From Chryseobacterium sp. ERMR1:04 (GTDB taxonomy: Bacteria; Bacteroidota; Bacteroidia; Flavobacteriales; Weeksellaceae), in the NCBI RefSeq assembly GCF_001297705.1, contig NZ_LIRF01000008.1, positions 744,001-808,000 of the forward strand: DNA of 64,000 nt, given 5' to 3'. The translations under genes were made by a program, and so were the position numbers. Below, one piece after another: positions 36,438 to 44,684 of this stretch (position 1 is its first letter; every line of letters starts with the position of its first letter). The notes under the pieces were generated by a model. That model had not been told where the DNA came from, made no database searches, and saw nothing but the letters and a program-made list of their open reading frames with translations.

Positions 36438-36989
36438 ATGAAGATTAAGGACGCGGAGATTATTACGCTGATGCAAAACCCACGAACTCAGGAGAAAGGA
36501 GTTCGCGCGTTGATGGATGCTTATCAAAGTAGATTGTATTGGCATATAAGAAGAATTATTGTGGATGGTGATCTTGCGCAAGATACCTTGCAGGAAACAT
36601 TCATTAAAGCATATCAGAATTTTCATCAGTTCAAAAATGATAGTCAGTTGTACACCTGGCTGTACAGAATCGCTACTAACGAAGCATTACAGCAGGTAAA
36701 CAAGTTAAAGAAAATGCAAAAGACGGATGAAGATCCGGAATATTATATGCAGAACCTTGTGGCTGATAACACAGAGACGGATGCAGAAGAGATACAGGTA
36801 CTATTACAGAGCGCTATACAAAGTCTGCCTGAAAAGCAGAAACTGGTATTTATGATGCGGTATTATGATGATTTGCCTTACGAAGAAATATCAAAAATTG
36901 TAGATATGTCGGTAGGGACTTTAAAAACGAATTATCATTATGCCAAGCAAAAAATTGAAGAATATATAAAAGAAAATTACGAAAAATAA
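36438..36989 (+). CDS. ECF-type RNA polymerase sigma factor
   Basis: A 183-residue sigma-70 family member with region 2 (YQSRLYWHIRRIIVDGDLAQDTLQETFIKAYQN; TWLYRIATNEALQQVNK) and region 4 (SLPEKQKLVFMMRYYDDLPYEEISKIVDMSVGTLKTNYHYAKQKI). The length is that of an ECF sigma. It is followed three bases plus a short gap later by a single-span membrane protein and then a small secreted protein, which is the layout of a self-regulated sigma/anti-sigma unit. The signal it answers is not visible. Confidence 0.92.
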   Translation: MKIKDAEIITLMQNPRTQEKGVRALMDAYQSRLYWHIRRIIVDGDLAQDTLQETFIKAYQNFHQFKNDSQLYTWLYRIATNEALQQVNKLKKMQKTDEDPEYYMQNLVADNTETDAEEIQVLLQSAIQSLPEKQKLVFMMRYYDDLPYEEISKIVDMSVGTLKTNYHYAKQKIEEYIKENYEK

Positions 36990-37007
36990 TTTTTGAGACG
37001 AAAAGAC

Positions 37008-37541
37008 ATGAAAGAGTTCGATATAGAAAAATTAGAACGTAAGAACATTTACAAGGTTCCTGATAATTTGTTTGAAAACATTCAGGAAAGAGTAATGAAT
37101 GATGTGAAAGCCAATACGAAAGCACCTATTTTTAAACTGAATTGGGTATATGCAGTGGCTGCATCATTGGCTTTGATTTTTGGGGCTAGTTTTGTTTTTA
37201 ATCAAAATAATGATTCAACAAAAAATATAGGTAATTCTGGAGCCACGTATGCTGCGAATACCCAAGCACCAAAAAATGAAAGTGAGTTGGCTTATGAAAC
37301 ATTGAAATCTGATTTAACTTCTGTTGAAAATAATAATCAAATAGTTGTTAATCAAAACAGTAGAAATTTTGTTTCGCAAGCAACTGAAACAAAAGAGGTT
37401 GCTACGCCAAAAATAGCGAAACCAGTTTCTAAGAAAAATGAAACTCAAATTAATGAATATTTAGATTCGTTTTCTAATTCTGAAATCTCAGAATTAGCAA
37501 GCAATTCTACTCAGGATGTTTATTTGGATTTATATAATTAA
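37008..37541 (+). CDS. single-pass membrane protein, probable anti-sigma factor
   Basis: A 177-residue protein with a cytoplasmic head (MKEFDIEKLERKNIYKVPDNLFENIQERVM, with a leucine/valine pattern), one membrane helix (about 48-66, VYAVAASLALIFGASFVF) and a low-complexity Asn/Thr/Ser-rich outer part. Location directly after the sigma gene and the one-span topology suggest an anti-sigma factor, although no zinc-binding ZAS motif is visible. The ATG after the TTG-type upstream option was chosen because the first predicted domain starts there. Confidence 0.65.
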   Translation: MKEFDIEKLERKNIYKVPDNLFENIQERVMNDVKANTKAPIFKLNWVYAVAASLALIFGASFVFNQNNDSTKNIGNSGATYAANTQAPKNESELAYETLKSDLTSVENNNQIVVNQNSRNFVSQATETKEVATPKIAKPVSKKNETQINEYLDSFSNSEISELASNSTQDVYLDLYN

Positions 37542-37547
37542 AGAAAG

Positions 37548-38057
37548 ATGAAAAAGATATTATTTACACTTTTTATTATTTATGGTTTTGGGTTAAATGC
37601 CCAAAAAACGGATTATGACTGGAAAAAGATGGACCCTAAACAAAGAAAAGAGGTAATAAATAATCTTTCTCCAGAAGAAAGAAAAACTCTTTTAGCTAAA
37701 TTCAGGAATAATATGGTGATGGATAATCTGGATATTGAAGCAAGTGATAAGGCTGAATTTACGCAGCTTTACAATGAATATCTTGATAACCAGAAACAAA
37801 TAAAAAGCCAGTTTAATTCTAATTTTAACCCTGAAACTTTATCAGACGATGAAGCAAAAGCAAAATTGCAGCAAAGTTTTGAAGTAGGGCAAAAGTTATT
37901 AGATAATAGAAAAAAATACGCAGATAAAATGCAGGAAGTTATTCCTTGCCAGAAAGTCTTGAAGTTGTTTCAATCTGAGGGTATGATGAGAGATAAAATG
38001 AACGAAAGAAAACCTCACGGAAACCACAATGCTACAGGACCGAAGCAAGCCCCATAA
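37548..38057 (+). CDS. secreted LTXXQ/Spy-like helical protein
   Basis: A 169-residue protein with a signal peptide (MKKILFTLFIIYGFGLNAQ) and a mature region of charged helices (NLSPEERKTLLAKFRNNM, LSDDEAKAKLQQSFEVGQKLLDNRKKYADK). The layout resembles Spy/CpxP-like or zinc-resistance-type periplasmic chaperones, but the match is only by pattern. It is the third gene of the sigma-factor unit (six bases after the membrane protein), so an envelope stress role is plausible. Confidence 0.6.
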   Translation: MKKILFTLFIIYGFGLNAQKTDYDWKKMDPKQRKEVINNLSPEERKTLLAKFRNNMVMDNLDIEASDKAEFTQLYNEYLDNQKQIKSQFNSNFNPETLSDDEAKAKLQQSFEVGQKLLDNRKKYADKMQEVIPCQKVLKLFQSEGMMRDKMNERKPHGNHNATGPKQAP

Positions 38058-38079
38058 TAGTTTATTTTTTTAATGTTGG

Positions 38080-38113
38080 ACGACTCTTACAAATCTTTTT
38101 TTGTGAGAGTCGT
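38080..38113 (+). terminator. terminator of the sigma-factor unit (duplicated copy 1)
   Basis: ACGACTCTTACAAA and TTTGTGAGAGTCGT pair with one wobble. The same GACTCTTAC/GTGAGAGTC stem recurs after the following gene, together with its downstream promoter. Confidence 0.8.
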
Positions 38114-38132
38114 TTGATTTTAAACAAATTGC

Positions 38133-38140
38133 TATTTTTG
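38133..38140 (+). promoter_or_regulatory. -7 promoter element of paralogue A
   Basis: TATTTTTG, an exact TAnnTTTG match, 18 bases before the ATG. The same block is duplicated before paralogue B. Confidence 0.5.
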
Positions 38141-38157
38141 ATAAAACCTTTTATCAC

Positions 38158-39201
38158 ATGAAAAAAATCTTACAAATCACATTCATTTTCATATCTATTC
38201 TATCATTTTCGCAGGCTCAGGAAATTATTAAGGAAAGAGGAAACCTTTCCAATCCAAAAGGGAATATCTATAAATCTCTTGCTGTTATAGACCAAAGAGA
38301 AGACAAGAAAATAGGAGAGATGCCTTTCGGTGATAACAAAGAAATGAAAGAAATTGTTTTCCCAACAACCGTAGATCATTTTTTAAGTCAATGGTATACA
38401 GAAAGTAATCATAAAGGAGGCAAACATGAATTGGTTCTGGTTTTAAAAAGATTAAAAACATCAATGGGTGAAACGGATGGAAAAGAAACAGAAGCGAACG
38501 TTGATTTTTCAGCACAAACTTTTCTGAAAGAAGAAGATCATTATAGATTTTTATACAAAAAAGACACGGTTTACAGTTTTAAGAATAAAAATATTTCTGA
38601 AGTGGTTGTAAAGAATATTCCGGTCATCATTGCGATGTTTATGAAGAAGACTTATACAATGAAACCTGTGGAAAGTTCAGTGACAATTGATGCTCTTACA
38701 GACTATGAATCGTATGTTAAAAATAATTCTGAAGCGTATAAAAACGAGCAATTAAAAGATGGCGTTTATCTAAATTATATTTCGTTTTTTAATCAAACTC
38801 CGGAGCAAGGAATATATATTCTTGAGAAAAATAGCAGAGGAGAGGTTTTGAGGGCGGTAAAAGATGAAAATGGAAAGAAAGATAAAATCTCTGCTAATGA
38901 AATGTTTGTGTATGTGGAAAATGGGAAGGCTTATAAGAAGACCTATTCTGGATTTTTAGAATTAGATAAAAATGAAAAAGGATTTTACTTGATAGGCAAT
39001 AGAGGATTTATTTTACCAGTTAGAAACTCAGCTGTTTTTGTAAGTGTTGGTGGCGCTCAAGGAGGAATGTATGGAGGCTTAGCTGTTGGGCTTGTCGGTA
39101 TTTTTGAAAGAGGGTTGAGACAAAATAAAATGAAAAAAGATGAAAAAGCGGAAGTGTATATTGATCCTTTAACTGGAGAATATGATTTTTCGAATGAATA
39201 A
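38158..39201 (+). CDS. secreted/outer-envelope protein, tandem paralogue A
   Basis: A 347-residue protein with a signal peptide (MKKILQITFIFISILSFSQAQE). No family was recognised. The conserved blocks shared with the next gene are SLAVIDQREDKKIG / SLTLIDRREDKTIG, FTxGVYxxYxSFxxQxPx, a VxNGxAYKK(T) segment and a Gly-rich hydrophobic stretch (about 293-308, VGGAQGGMYGGLAVGLVGI) near the C terminus that resembles a membrane or lipid-facing helix. The C-terminal VYIDPLTGEYDF block is repeated as a relic downstream. Possibly a cell-surface protein; function unknown. Confidence 0.65.
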   Translation: MKKILQITFIFISILSFSQAQEIIKERGNLSNPKGNIYKSLAVIDQREDKKIGEMPFGDNKEMKEIVFPTTVDHFLSQWYTESNHKGGKHELVLVLKRLKTSMGETDGKETEANVDFSAQTFLKEEDHYRFLYKKDTVYSFKNKNISEVVVKNIPVIIAMFMKKTYTMKPVESSVTIDALTDYESYVKNNSEAYKNEQLKDGVYLNYISFFNQTPEQGIYILEKNSRGEVLRAVKDENGKKDKISANEMFVYVENGKAYKKTYSGFLELDKNEKGFYLIGNRGFILPVRNSAVFVSVGGAQGGMYGGLAVGLVGIFERGLRQNKMKKDEKAEVYIDPLTGEYDFSNE

Positions 39202-39207
39202 AATAAT

Positions 39208-39230
39208 GACTCTTACGTTTTGTGAGAGTC
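39208..39230 (+). terminator. terminator between the tandem paralogues (duplicated copy 2)
   Basis: GACTCTTAC and GTGAGAGTC around GTTTT, then TTTT. It matches the stem after the sigma unit. Confidence 0.8.
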
Positions 39231-39250
39231 TTTTATTTTAAACTAATTCT

Positions 39251-39258
39251 TATTTTTG
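39251..39258 (+). promoter_or_regulatory. -7 promoter element of paralogue B
   Basis: TATTTTTG, the same element in the same position relative to the duplicated terminator as before paralogue A. Confidence 0.5.
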
Positions 39259-39275
39259 CGGGAAATATAAAAACG

Positions 39276-40304
39276 ATGAAACAAATTCTATTATTCCTTT
39301 TATTTTCAGGGTCATTGTTTGCCCAAAAAACTCAGTTTATAGAGCTTAGGCAAAGTATAAAAGATAAAAATAAACTTGCAAACTCTCTTACTTTAATCGA
39401 CAGACGAGAAGATAAAACCATAGGGATAGTTTCACACAGAAAAGAACCTTACGAGGTTAAATTTGAAAAAGATGATCTGGAAAAATTATTTTCAGATTGG
39501 TTTTTAGAAGATAATAAGGTGCTGGGAAATACTAAATATTTCCTTATACTAGAAGATCTAAAGGTTAAGGATATACCTACTGAAAGATCAGTTATGGGAC
39601 ATTTGGAAATGCAGGTTTCTACCTTTTTAAAAAGAAATGAGAAATTTTATTTTTTAAAAAAAATTAAAATTTCAAAGAATTATCCGCAGAAAGATCATGC
39701 TTATATCACGAGAGCTATAGCAGCCAAAATATCATTAGAATTAGCTAATATTATAAAGGATTCATATACTGAAGCAGGGTTGAATATAGCTGTCTCTGAG
39801 ACTGAACTTGGAAATTATGAAAAGGTAATATCAGAACAGCTACCGATTTACACCTCCCAGTCTTTTACGGATGGAGTTTATAGAGATTATAAGTCATTTG
39901 CAGAACAAAATCCGGATAAAGAACTTGCAGTAAAGAAGAATAAAGATGGGGTGATTAAAGGAGTGAAAAGAGTTGATGGTTATGATAATCTAAGTAAAGA
40001 TGTTTTTGCAATCATCGATAACGGAGTTGCTTATAAAAAGACACCTATAAGTATCATTGAAATTGAAAAAGATAATGAAGGAATTTTTATAATGGCATCT
40101 CAGGAAGAAATTTTTCCGCAGTATAGCAGTACCCCGATTATCGTAGGAGCAGGAGCTGCTGGTGCTATTGGAGGTCTGGTAGTAGGTGTAATAAATATTG
40201 CGGCCACAAAAATCAGAAGGCAGAATGCTCTGTATTATAGAGTAGGAATTGATAAGCTTACTGGGAATTATATTTTACCGGAAGGCTTTGATAAAAATAA
40301 ATAA
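39276..40304 (+). CDS. secreted/outer-envelope protein, tandem paralogue B
   Basis: A 342-residue protein with a signal peptide (MKQILLFLLFSGSLFAQ). It is a diverged duplicate of the previous gene: it shares the IDRREDKTIG block, the SFTDGVYRDYKSF block, the DVFAIIDNGVAYKKT segment and a Gly/Ala-rich hydrophobic stretch before the end. The C terminus (YYRVGIDKLTGNYILPEG) keeps the DxLTGxY motif. An upstream in-frame ATG would place non-signal residues first, so the ATG with the signal peptide is used. Function unknown. Confidence 0.65.
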   Translation: MKQILLFLLFSGSLFAQKTQFIELRQSIKDKNKLANSLTLIDRREDKTIGIVSHRKEPYEVKFEKDDLEKLFSDWFLEDNKVLGNTKYFLILEDLKVKDIPTERSVMGHLEMQVSTFLKRNEKFYFLKKIKISKNYPQKDHAYITRAIAAKISLELANIIKDSYTEAGLNIAVSETELGNYEKVISEQLPIYTSQSFTDGVYRDYKSFAEQNPDKELAVKKNKDGVIKGVKRVDGYDNLSKDVFAIIDNGVAYKKTPISIIEIEKDNEGIFIMASQEEIFPQYSSTPIIVGAGAAGAIGGLVVGVINIAATKIRRQNALYYRVGIDKLTGNYILPEGFDKNK

Positions 40305-40310
40305 TATGAT

Positions 40311-40367
40311 AAAAAAGAAAAAGTATATATCAGTCCTTTAACGGGAGAGTATATTTTTGAGTATTAA
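40311..40367 (+). pseudogene. relic of a third paralogue (C-terminal fragment)
   Basis: In frame from 40311, the DNA encodes KKEKVYISPLTGEYIFEY followed by a stop. This closely resembles the C terminus of paralogue A (EKAEVYIDPLTGEYDF) and has no start or upstream gene body. It looks like the tail left by a deletion between tandem copies. Confidence 0.75.
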
Positions 40368-40412
40368 GTATAAAACTTAAACTTTTAAAAATTAATTTCA
40401 CACTAAAAATTT

Positions 40413-40435
40413 AAGAGAGAGGATTTGTCTCTCTT
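40413..40435 (+). terminator. hairpin terminator upstream of lepA
   Basis: AAGAGAGA and TCTCTCTT around a 7-nt loop, followed by a run of T. Confidence 0.8.
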
Positions 40436-40440
40436 TTTTT

Positions 40441-40448
40441 TATCTTTG
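40441..40448 (+). promoter_or_regulatory. -7 promoter element for lepA
   Basis: TATCTTTG, an exact TAnnTTTG match, 19 bases before the lepA ATG. Confidence 0.5.
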
Positions 40449-40467
40449 CAAATTACATAGTTCTTAA

Positions 40468-42264
40468 ATGAAAAACATACGAAATTTTTGCATAATCGCT
40501 CATATTGACCACGGTAAAAGTACTTTGGCGGACCGTCTTTTAGAGTATACCAATACCGTTACTCAGAGAGAATTACAGTCTCAGACGCTTGATGATATGG
40601 ATTTGGAGAAAGAACGTGGGATCACGATTAAATCTCACGCTATCCAGATGGATTATGAGCTTAATGGAGAAAAATATATTTTAAACCTAATTGATACACC
40701 GGGACACGTAGATTTCTCTTATGAGGTTTCTCGTTCTATTGCTGCTTGTGAAGGCGCACTTCTTATTGTAGATGCTGCACAAAGTATCCAGGCGCAGACA
40801 ATTAGTAATTTGTATTTAGCCTTAGAAAATGACTTGGAAATTATTCCGATTCTTAATAAAATAGATCTTCCATCAGCAAATCCAGAAGAAGTTACCGACG
40901 AGATTATGGGACTTTTAGGATGTAAGTATGAAGATGTTCTTAGAGTTTCCGGTAAAACGGGAGAAGGAGTTCATGAATTGCTTGAGCATATTGTGAAGAA
41001 GATTCCAGCTCCGGTTGGAGATCCGGATGCACCGCTTCAGGCATTGATTTTTGATTCAGTTTACAATCCGTTCAGAGGTATTGAAGCCTATTTCAAAATC
41101 GTAAACGGAAGTATTTCTAAAAATGAGAAAATCAAATTTTTCGCAACAGGAAAAGAATATGGTGCAGATGAAGTAGGGACTTTAAAATTAAAGCAGGTTC
41201 CTAAGAAAACCATTCACTGTGGTGATGTAGGGTACATTATTTCCGGAATTAAAGATGCAAGAGAAGTAAAAGTAGGTGATACCATTACCTCTTTTGTAAA
41301 TCCTGCAGCTGCGGCGATTGATGGATTTGAAGAAGTAAAACCAATGGTTTTTGCAGGGATTTATCCTATTGAATCTGAAGATTTTGAAGAGTTAAGATTT
41401 TCATTGGAAAAATTAAGACTAAATGATGCTTCTTTGGTTTTCGAACCGGAAAGTTCAGCAGCACTTGGTTTTGGTTTCCGTTGCGGATTCTTGGGAATGC
41501 TTCACATGGAAATTGTTCAGGAGCGTTTAGACAGAGAGTTTAACATGGATGTTATTACAACTGTTCCCAACGTTTCTTACCACGGATATTCAAAGAAAGA
41601 TCCTGAAACAACGATATTGATCAATAACCCATCTGAAATGATTGATCCCAATCTTTTAGACAGAGTGGAAGAGCCTTATATCAAGGCTTCAATTATTACT
41701 AAATCTGATTTTGTGGGTTCTGTAATGACGCTTTGTATTGAGAAAAGAGGGGAGATTGTAAACCAAAGTTACCTGACAGCAGACAGAGTAGAATTAACGT
41801 TCAATATGCCTTTGGCTGAGGTTGTTTTCGACTTTTATGACCGTTTGAAATCTATCTCTAAAGGATATGCATCATTCGATTATTCACCCATCGGAATGCG
41901 TTCTTCAAAATTGGTAAAAATGGATATCCTGATCAATGGAGATATGGTAGATGCTTTATCATCATTGATTCACGATAGCAATGCATATTACATCGGTAAA
42001 AAGATGTGTGAAAAACTTCGTGAACTAATTCCTAGACAGCAGTTTGATATTGCAGTTCAGGCAGCGTTAGGAGCGAAAGTGATTGCAAGAGAAACGATTA
42101 AAGCGTTAAGAAAAGACGTTACGGCAAAATGTTACGGAGGAGATATTTCCAGAAAACGTAAATTGCTAGAGAAACAAAAAGAAGGTAAAAAGAAAATGAA
42201 GCAGATTGGTAGAGTAGAAGTACCACAATCAGCGTTCATGGCTGTTTTGAAATTAAATGATTAA
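40468..42264 (+). CDS. lepA: elongation factor 4 (LepA)
   Basis: Ribosome-bound GTPase proposed to back-translocate or assist ribosome assembly. The 598-residue protein has the GTP motifs AHIDHGKSTLADRLL (10-24), DTPGHVDFSYEVSRS and NKIDLP, then EF-2-like domains II, III and V, and the LepA-specific C-terminal domain (FRCGFLGMLHMEIVQERL; ARETIKALRKDVTAKCYGGDISRKRKLLEKQKEGKKK). Full length, with its own promoter and terminator. Confidence 0.97.
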   Translation: MKNIRNFCIIAHIDHGKSTLADRLLEYTNTVTQRELQSQTLDDMDLEKERGITIKSHAIQMDYELNGEKYILNLIDTPGHVDFSYEVSRSIAACEGALLIVDAAQSIQAQTISNLYLALENDLEIIPILNKIDLPSANPEEVTDEIMGLLGCKYEDVLRVSGKTGEGVHELLEHIVKKIPAPVGDPDAPLQALIFDSVYNPFRGIEAYFKIVNGSISKNEKIKFFATGKEYGADEVGTLKLKQVPKKTIHCGDVGYIISGIKDAREVKVGDTITSFVNPAAAAIDGFEEVKPMVFAGIYPIESEDFEELRFSLEKLRLNDASLVFEPESSAALGFGFRCGFLGMLHMEIVQERLDREFNMDVITTVPNVSYHGYSKKDPETTILINNPSEMIDPNLLDRVEEPYIKASIITKSDFVGSVMTLCIEKRGEIVNQSYLTADRVELTFNMPLAEVVFDFYDRLKSISKGYASFDYSPIGMRSSKLVKMDILINGDMVDALSSLIHDSNAYYIGKKMCEKLRELIPRQQFDIAVQAALGAKVIARETIKALRKDVTAKCYGGDISRKRKLLEKQKEGKKKMKQIGRVEVPQSAFMAVLKLND

Positions 42265-42289
42265 GCATTTAGATGCATTTTTAATATTG

Positions 42290-42314
42290 AATCCACAGAT
42301 TTTTTCTGTGGATT
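42290..42314. terminator. hairpin terminator after lepA
   Basis: AATCCACAGA and TCTGTGGATT (10 bp, perfect) with a T-tract; the convergent lipoprotein gene ends right after it. Confidence 0.85.
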
Positions 42315-42316
42315 TT

Positions 42317-43084
42317 TTATTTCAGTTCAAACAGATTTCGTTGCTTTTCAATGATGCTTTTGTCATAATTCATTAAAAATGCTTCAGTTGAGTGATCATA
42401 GAAAAATATTTTGAATTTTCCCTTATCCTTTCCTTTCAGAAAGTTTACAGACAAAACCATTATTTCATTAGGATTAAATTCCCAATATTGGTATTGTATC
42501 CTGCTGTCACCACATACCATAACATTGTCGTTGGATAGCATCTGCCATTTTTGTTGATCATTTAAAACCGCTAGAGTTAAAGATTTAAACTCCTGCAGGA
42601 TTAATTTTTTACCTGAAATATTTTTTATAAAAACTGGGAATGCTTTGTATTTTTTGATTGTTCCTGTTTCTAGATTGTAAGCATATTTTGGGATAGTGTC
42701 ATTAATTTTATAACTCATTTCTATATTTTGTCCAGATAAAGAGTCAAATGTGACAGGCTTTTCAGAAGATTTAATTCGGTTAAAATGATGATAAAAAAAT
42801 CCGGTAAGCATTTGTTCTCGTTTTCTATAGGAACTGTCAGGAACAAATCCTAATGGAGGAGGTGGTGGATCCATCATTCCCATATAATATTTCAACTCAA
42901 TAGTTGAGGTGTCTTTTCCCACATAGATTATACAGGTCCCTGCTTCATCTATCCCTTCATTAAACTGTTGATAGTTTAGTTTTTCATGATGGCTATCGTG
43001 AAGGATAATCTTATCTGCAAAAGATTTTTCTTTTTTGCAGCTGAATAATAAGAAGACTGTAAGACTGTAAAAAAATGTTTTCAT
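42317..43084 (-). CDS. lipoprotein of unknown function
   Basis: A 255-residue lipoprotein starting at MKTFFYSLTVFLLFSCKKEK (lipobox LFSC), which is preferred over an in-frame ATG 17 codons upstream that has no signal. Sequence features are a Pro-rich MMDPPPPPLGF segment (about 65-80) and aromatic/Lys-rich strands (KWQMLSNDNVMVCGDSRIQYQYW). No family was recognised. It diverges from nrtR with only 66 bases between the two starts, and the NrtR-type box lies in that gap, so regulation by the same factor is possible. Confidence 0.7.
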   Translation of the reverse strand: MKTFFYSLTVFLLFSCKKEKSFADKIILHDSHHEKLNYQQFNEGIDEAGTCIIYVGKDTSTIELKYYMGMMDPPPPPLGFVPDSSYRKREQMLTGFFYHHFNRIKSSEKPVTFDSLSGQNIEMSYKINDTIPKYAYNLETGTIKKYKAFPVFIKNISGKKLILQEFKSLTLAVLNDQQKWQMLSNDNVMVCGDSRIQYQYWEFNPNEIMVLSVNFLKGKDKGKFKIFFYDHSTEAFLMNYDKSIIEKQRNLFELK

Positions 43085-43092
43085 GAGGATTA

Positions 43093-43126
43093 TTTGGTAA
43101 AAGTAAGAATATTCTTTGTATTTTTG
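43093..43126 (+). promoter_or_regulatory. nrtR promoter (-33/-7)
   Basis: TTTG at 43093-43096 and TATTTTTG at 43119-43126, separated by 22 bases. The -7 element ends inside the left arm of the operator-like inverted repeat. Confidence 0.6.
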
Positions 43127-43143
43127 CGTATTCATAACGCAAA
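43123..43143. promoter_or_regulatory. NrtR-type operator, box 1
   Basis: TTTGCGT-N7-ACGCAAA, 7-bp arms without mismatch. The left TTTG doubles as the last four bases of the nrtR -7 element, so binding should block transcription. Three further copies with identical spacing lie downstream. Confidence 0.75.
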
Positions 43144-43150
43144 TTCAAAC

Positions 43151-43846
43151 ATGAGCTCTCCAAAAAAATTACAGGATATAAAAGTTGCTGTAGACGCAGT
43201 TGTTTTCGGGTATTTTGATAAGAAAGACCTTCAGATTCTTTTAATCAAAAGAAAAATAGAACCTTTCAAGGGCGGGTGGGCGCTTCCAGGAGGCTTGGTT
43301 TTAGATGACGAAAATCTCGATGATGCTGTAAAAAGAGAGCTTCACGAAGAGGCGGGCATAAAGCCTGATTTTTTGGAACAACTCTATACTTTTGGTAACG
43401 TAGGTCGGGATCCTAGGAATCGAGTGGTTTCTGTGGCTTATTTGGGCTTAGTGAACCCTTCTTACCATGAACTGTTTGCTGACTCTGATGCAGAAGATGC
43501 ACAATGGTTCAGTGTTACCAAACTTCCTAAGCTTGCTTTTGACCATGATAAAATTATTGATATTGCGTTAAAAAGACTTCGTACGAAAATTCAGTACCAA
43601 CCAATCGGTTTTAATCTTCTGAATGAAGAATTCCCTTTTTCAGATCTTGAAAATTTATATAAAACCATTGTTGGAAAAGAAATCGACCGCCGAAATTTCC
43701 GTAAAAAGATAATGAGCTACGAACTTCTTAAGGAAACGAATAATTTTAAAAAAGAAGGAAGCGGAAGACCCGGGAAATTATTTACCTTCAATCAGGAAAA
43801 ATATAAAGAATGGGAAGAGCAAGGTTTCTATTTCGAAATCAAGTAG
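43151..43846 (+). CDS. nrtR: NrtR-type regulator: Nudix domain plus winged helix
   Basis: A 231-residue regulator. The N-terminal 150 residues are a Nudix domain, and the C-terminal 75 are a winged-helix DNA-binding domain typical of NrtR (RRNFRKKIMSYELLKETNNF, GRPGKLFTFN). NrtR proteins repress NAD-related genes and are released by ADP-ribose or related NAD metabolites. Unlike many regulators, the Nudix box is complete here: G-x5-E-x7-REL-x-EE-x-G (GGLVLDDE .. RELHEEAGI), so hydrolysis of ADP-ribose is possible as well as sensing. The ATG chosen directly follows the operator; an earlier in-frame start would run through it. The first gene of the ADP-ribose region. Confidence 0.88.
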   Translation: MSSPKKLQDIKVAVDAVVFGYFDKKDLQILLIKRKIEPFKGGWALPGGLVLDDENLDDAVKRELHEEAGIKPDFLEQLYTFGNVGRDPRNRVVSVAYLGLVNPSYHELFADSDAEDAQWFSVTKLPKLAFDHDKIIDIALKRLRTKIQYQPIGFNLLNEEFPFSDLENLYKTIVGKEIDRRNFRKKIMSYELLKETNNFKKEGSGRPGKLFTFNQEKYKEWEEQGFYFEIK

Positions 43847-44021
43847 CTTTCCTTTATCTCAATTTCAGTCTTGAAAGTACCCTAAAAATTCATTTTTTCA
43901 ACTCTAATTAACATAACTAAATATTTAGTTTTATTAAGTTTTTCAATATTTATTAAACGAAAACATTGCTTATTAATCTGTGTGTATGATTTTTATTATT
44001 GAAAATCAGCTAATTATGTAT

Positions 44022-44042
44022 TTAGTGTAAAAATAACACAAA
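44022..44042. promoter_or_regulatory. NrtR-type operator, box 2
   Basis: TTAGTGT-N7-ACACAAA, six of seven arm positions pair. Centred 55 bases upstream of box 3, so two dimers could bind cooperatively. Confidence 0.6.
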
Positions 44043-44047
44043 TAATA

Positions 44048-44080
44048 TTTGGCAGATAAAAGCATATTGTTTTACATTTG
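44048..44080 (+). promoter_or_regulatory. NADAR operon promoter (-33/-7)
   Basis: TTTG at 44048-44051 and TACATTTG at 44073-44080 with 21 bases between. The layout, including the TATTTGG sequence at -33, copies that of the nrtR promoter. Confidence 0.65.
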
Positions 44081-44097
44081 TGTAACAATAACACAAA
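44077..44097. promoter_or_regulatory. NrtR-type operator, box 3
   Basis: TTTGTGT-N7-ACACAAA with perfect 7-bp arms. It begins at the TTTG of the -7 element exactly as box 1 does at nrtR, which supports control of both promoters by one protein. Confidence 0.75.
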
Positions 44098-44098
44098 C

Positions 44099-44641
44099 AT
44101 GAACTATACCTTACAAAATACAATTGAGAAGTTTCAGAGAAAAGAAAAGTTAGACTTTCTATTCTTCTGGGGACACACCGTGAAAGATGAGATTACAAAA
44201 TCTTGTTTCAGTCAATGGTTTCCTTTCCAATTTGAAGAAAATGGAATTGAATATAAAACAGCAGAACATTACATGATGGCGGGAAAGGCAAAATTATTTA
44301 ATGATCATCATATAATAGAAGAGATTTTAAAAGCAGATTCTCCCAATCAGGCTAAAAGCTTAGGAAGAAAAGTTAAAAATTTTGATCCGCAACGTTGGAA
44401 TGAAGAGAAGTATGAAATCGTGAGAAAAGGAAATCTTTTAAAATTCTCCCAAAATCAAAAGTTCAAAGAATTTCTTCTGTCAACAAACGATAAAATCTTG
44501 GTAGAAGCTAGTCCATACGATACGATTTGGGGAATCGGAATGTTGGAAACAGATCCAAAAGCAGCAAACCCACTTCTTTGGAATGGTGAAAACTTGTTAG
44601 GTTTTGCTTTAATGGAAGTAAGGGATTTGTTAAAAGGATAA
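44099..44641 (+). CDS. NADAR family ADP-ribose-handling protein (YbiA-like)
   Basis: A 180-residue protein of the NADAR/YbiA/DUF1768 superfamily. Motifs: LFFWGH near the N terminus, CFSQWFPFQFEENG, TAEHYMMAGKAKLF (conserved Glu-His), SPYDTIWGIGM and NLLGFALMEVRD. The family includes enzymes that hydrolyse N-glycosidic bonds, YbiA/RibX-type riboflavin intermediates and removal of ADP-ribose from guanine in DNA. Which substrate applies here is unknown; the regulon context favours ADP-ribose. The ATG follows directly on box 3, so an upstream TTG option is unlikely. Confidence 0.9.
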   Translation: MNYTLQNTIEKFQRKEKLDFLFFWGHTVKDEITKSCFSQWFPFQFEENGIEYKTAEHYMMAGKAKLFNDHHIIEEILKADSPNQAKSLGRKVKNFDPQRWNEEKYEIVRKGNLLKFSQNQKFKEFLLSTNDKILVEASPYDTIWGIGMLETDPKAANPLLWNGENLLGFALMEVRDLLKG

Positions 44642-44684
44642 AAGAAATTCGTAAAGAATTAAGGCAAAACTATGCAGTTTTTAA

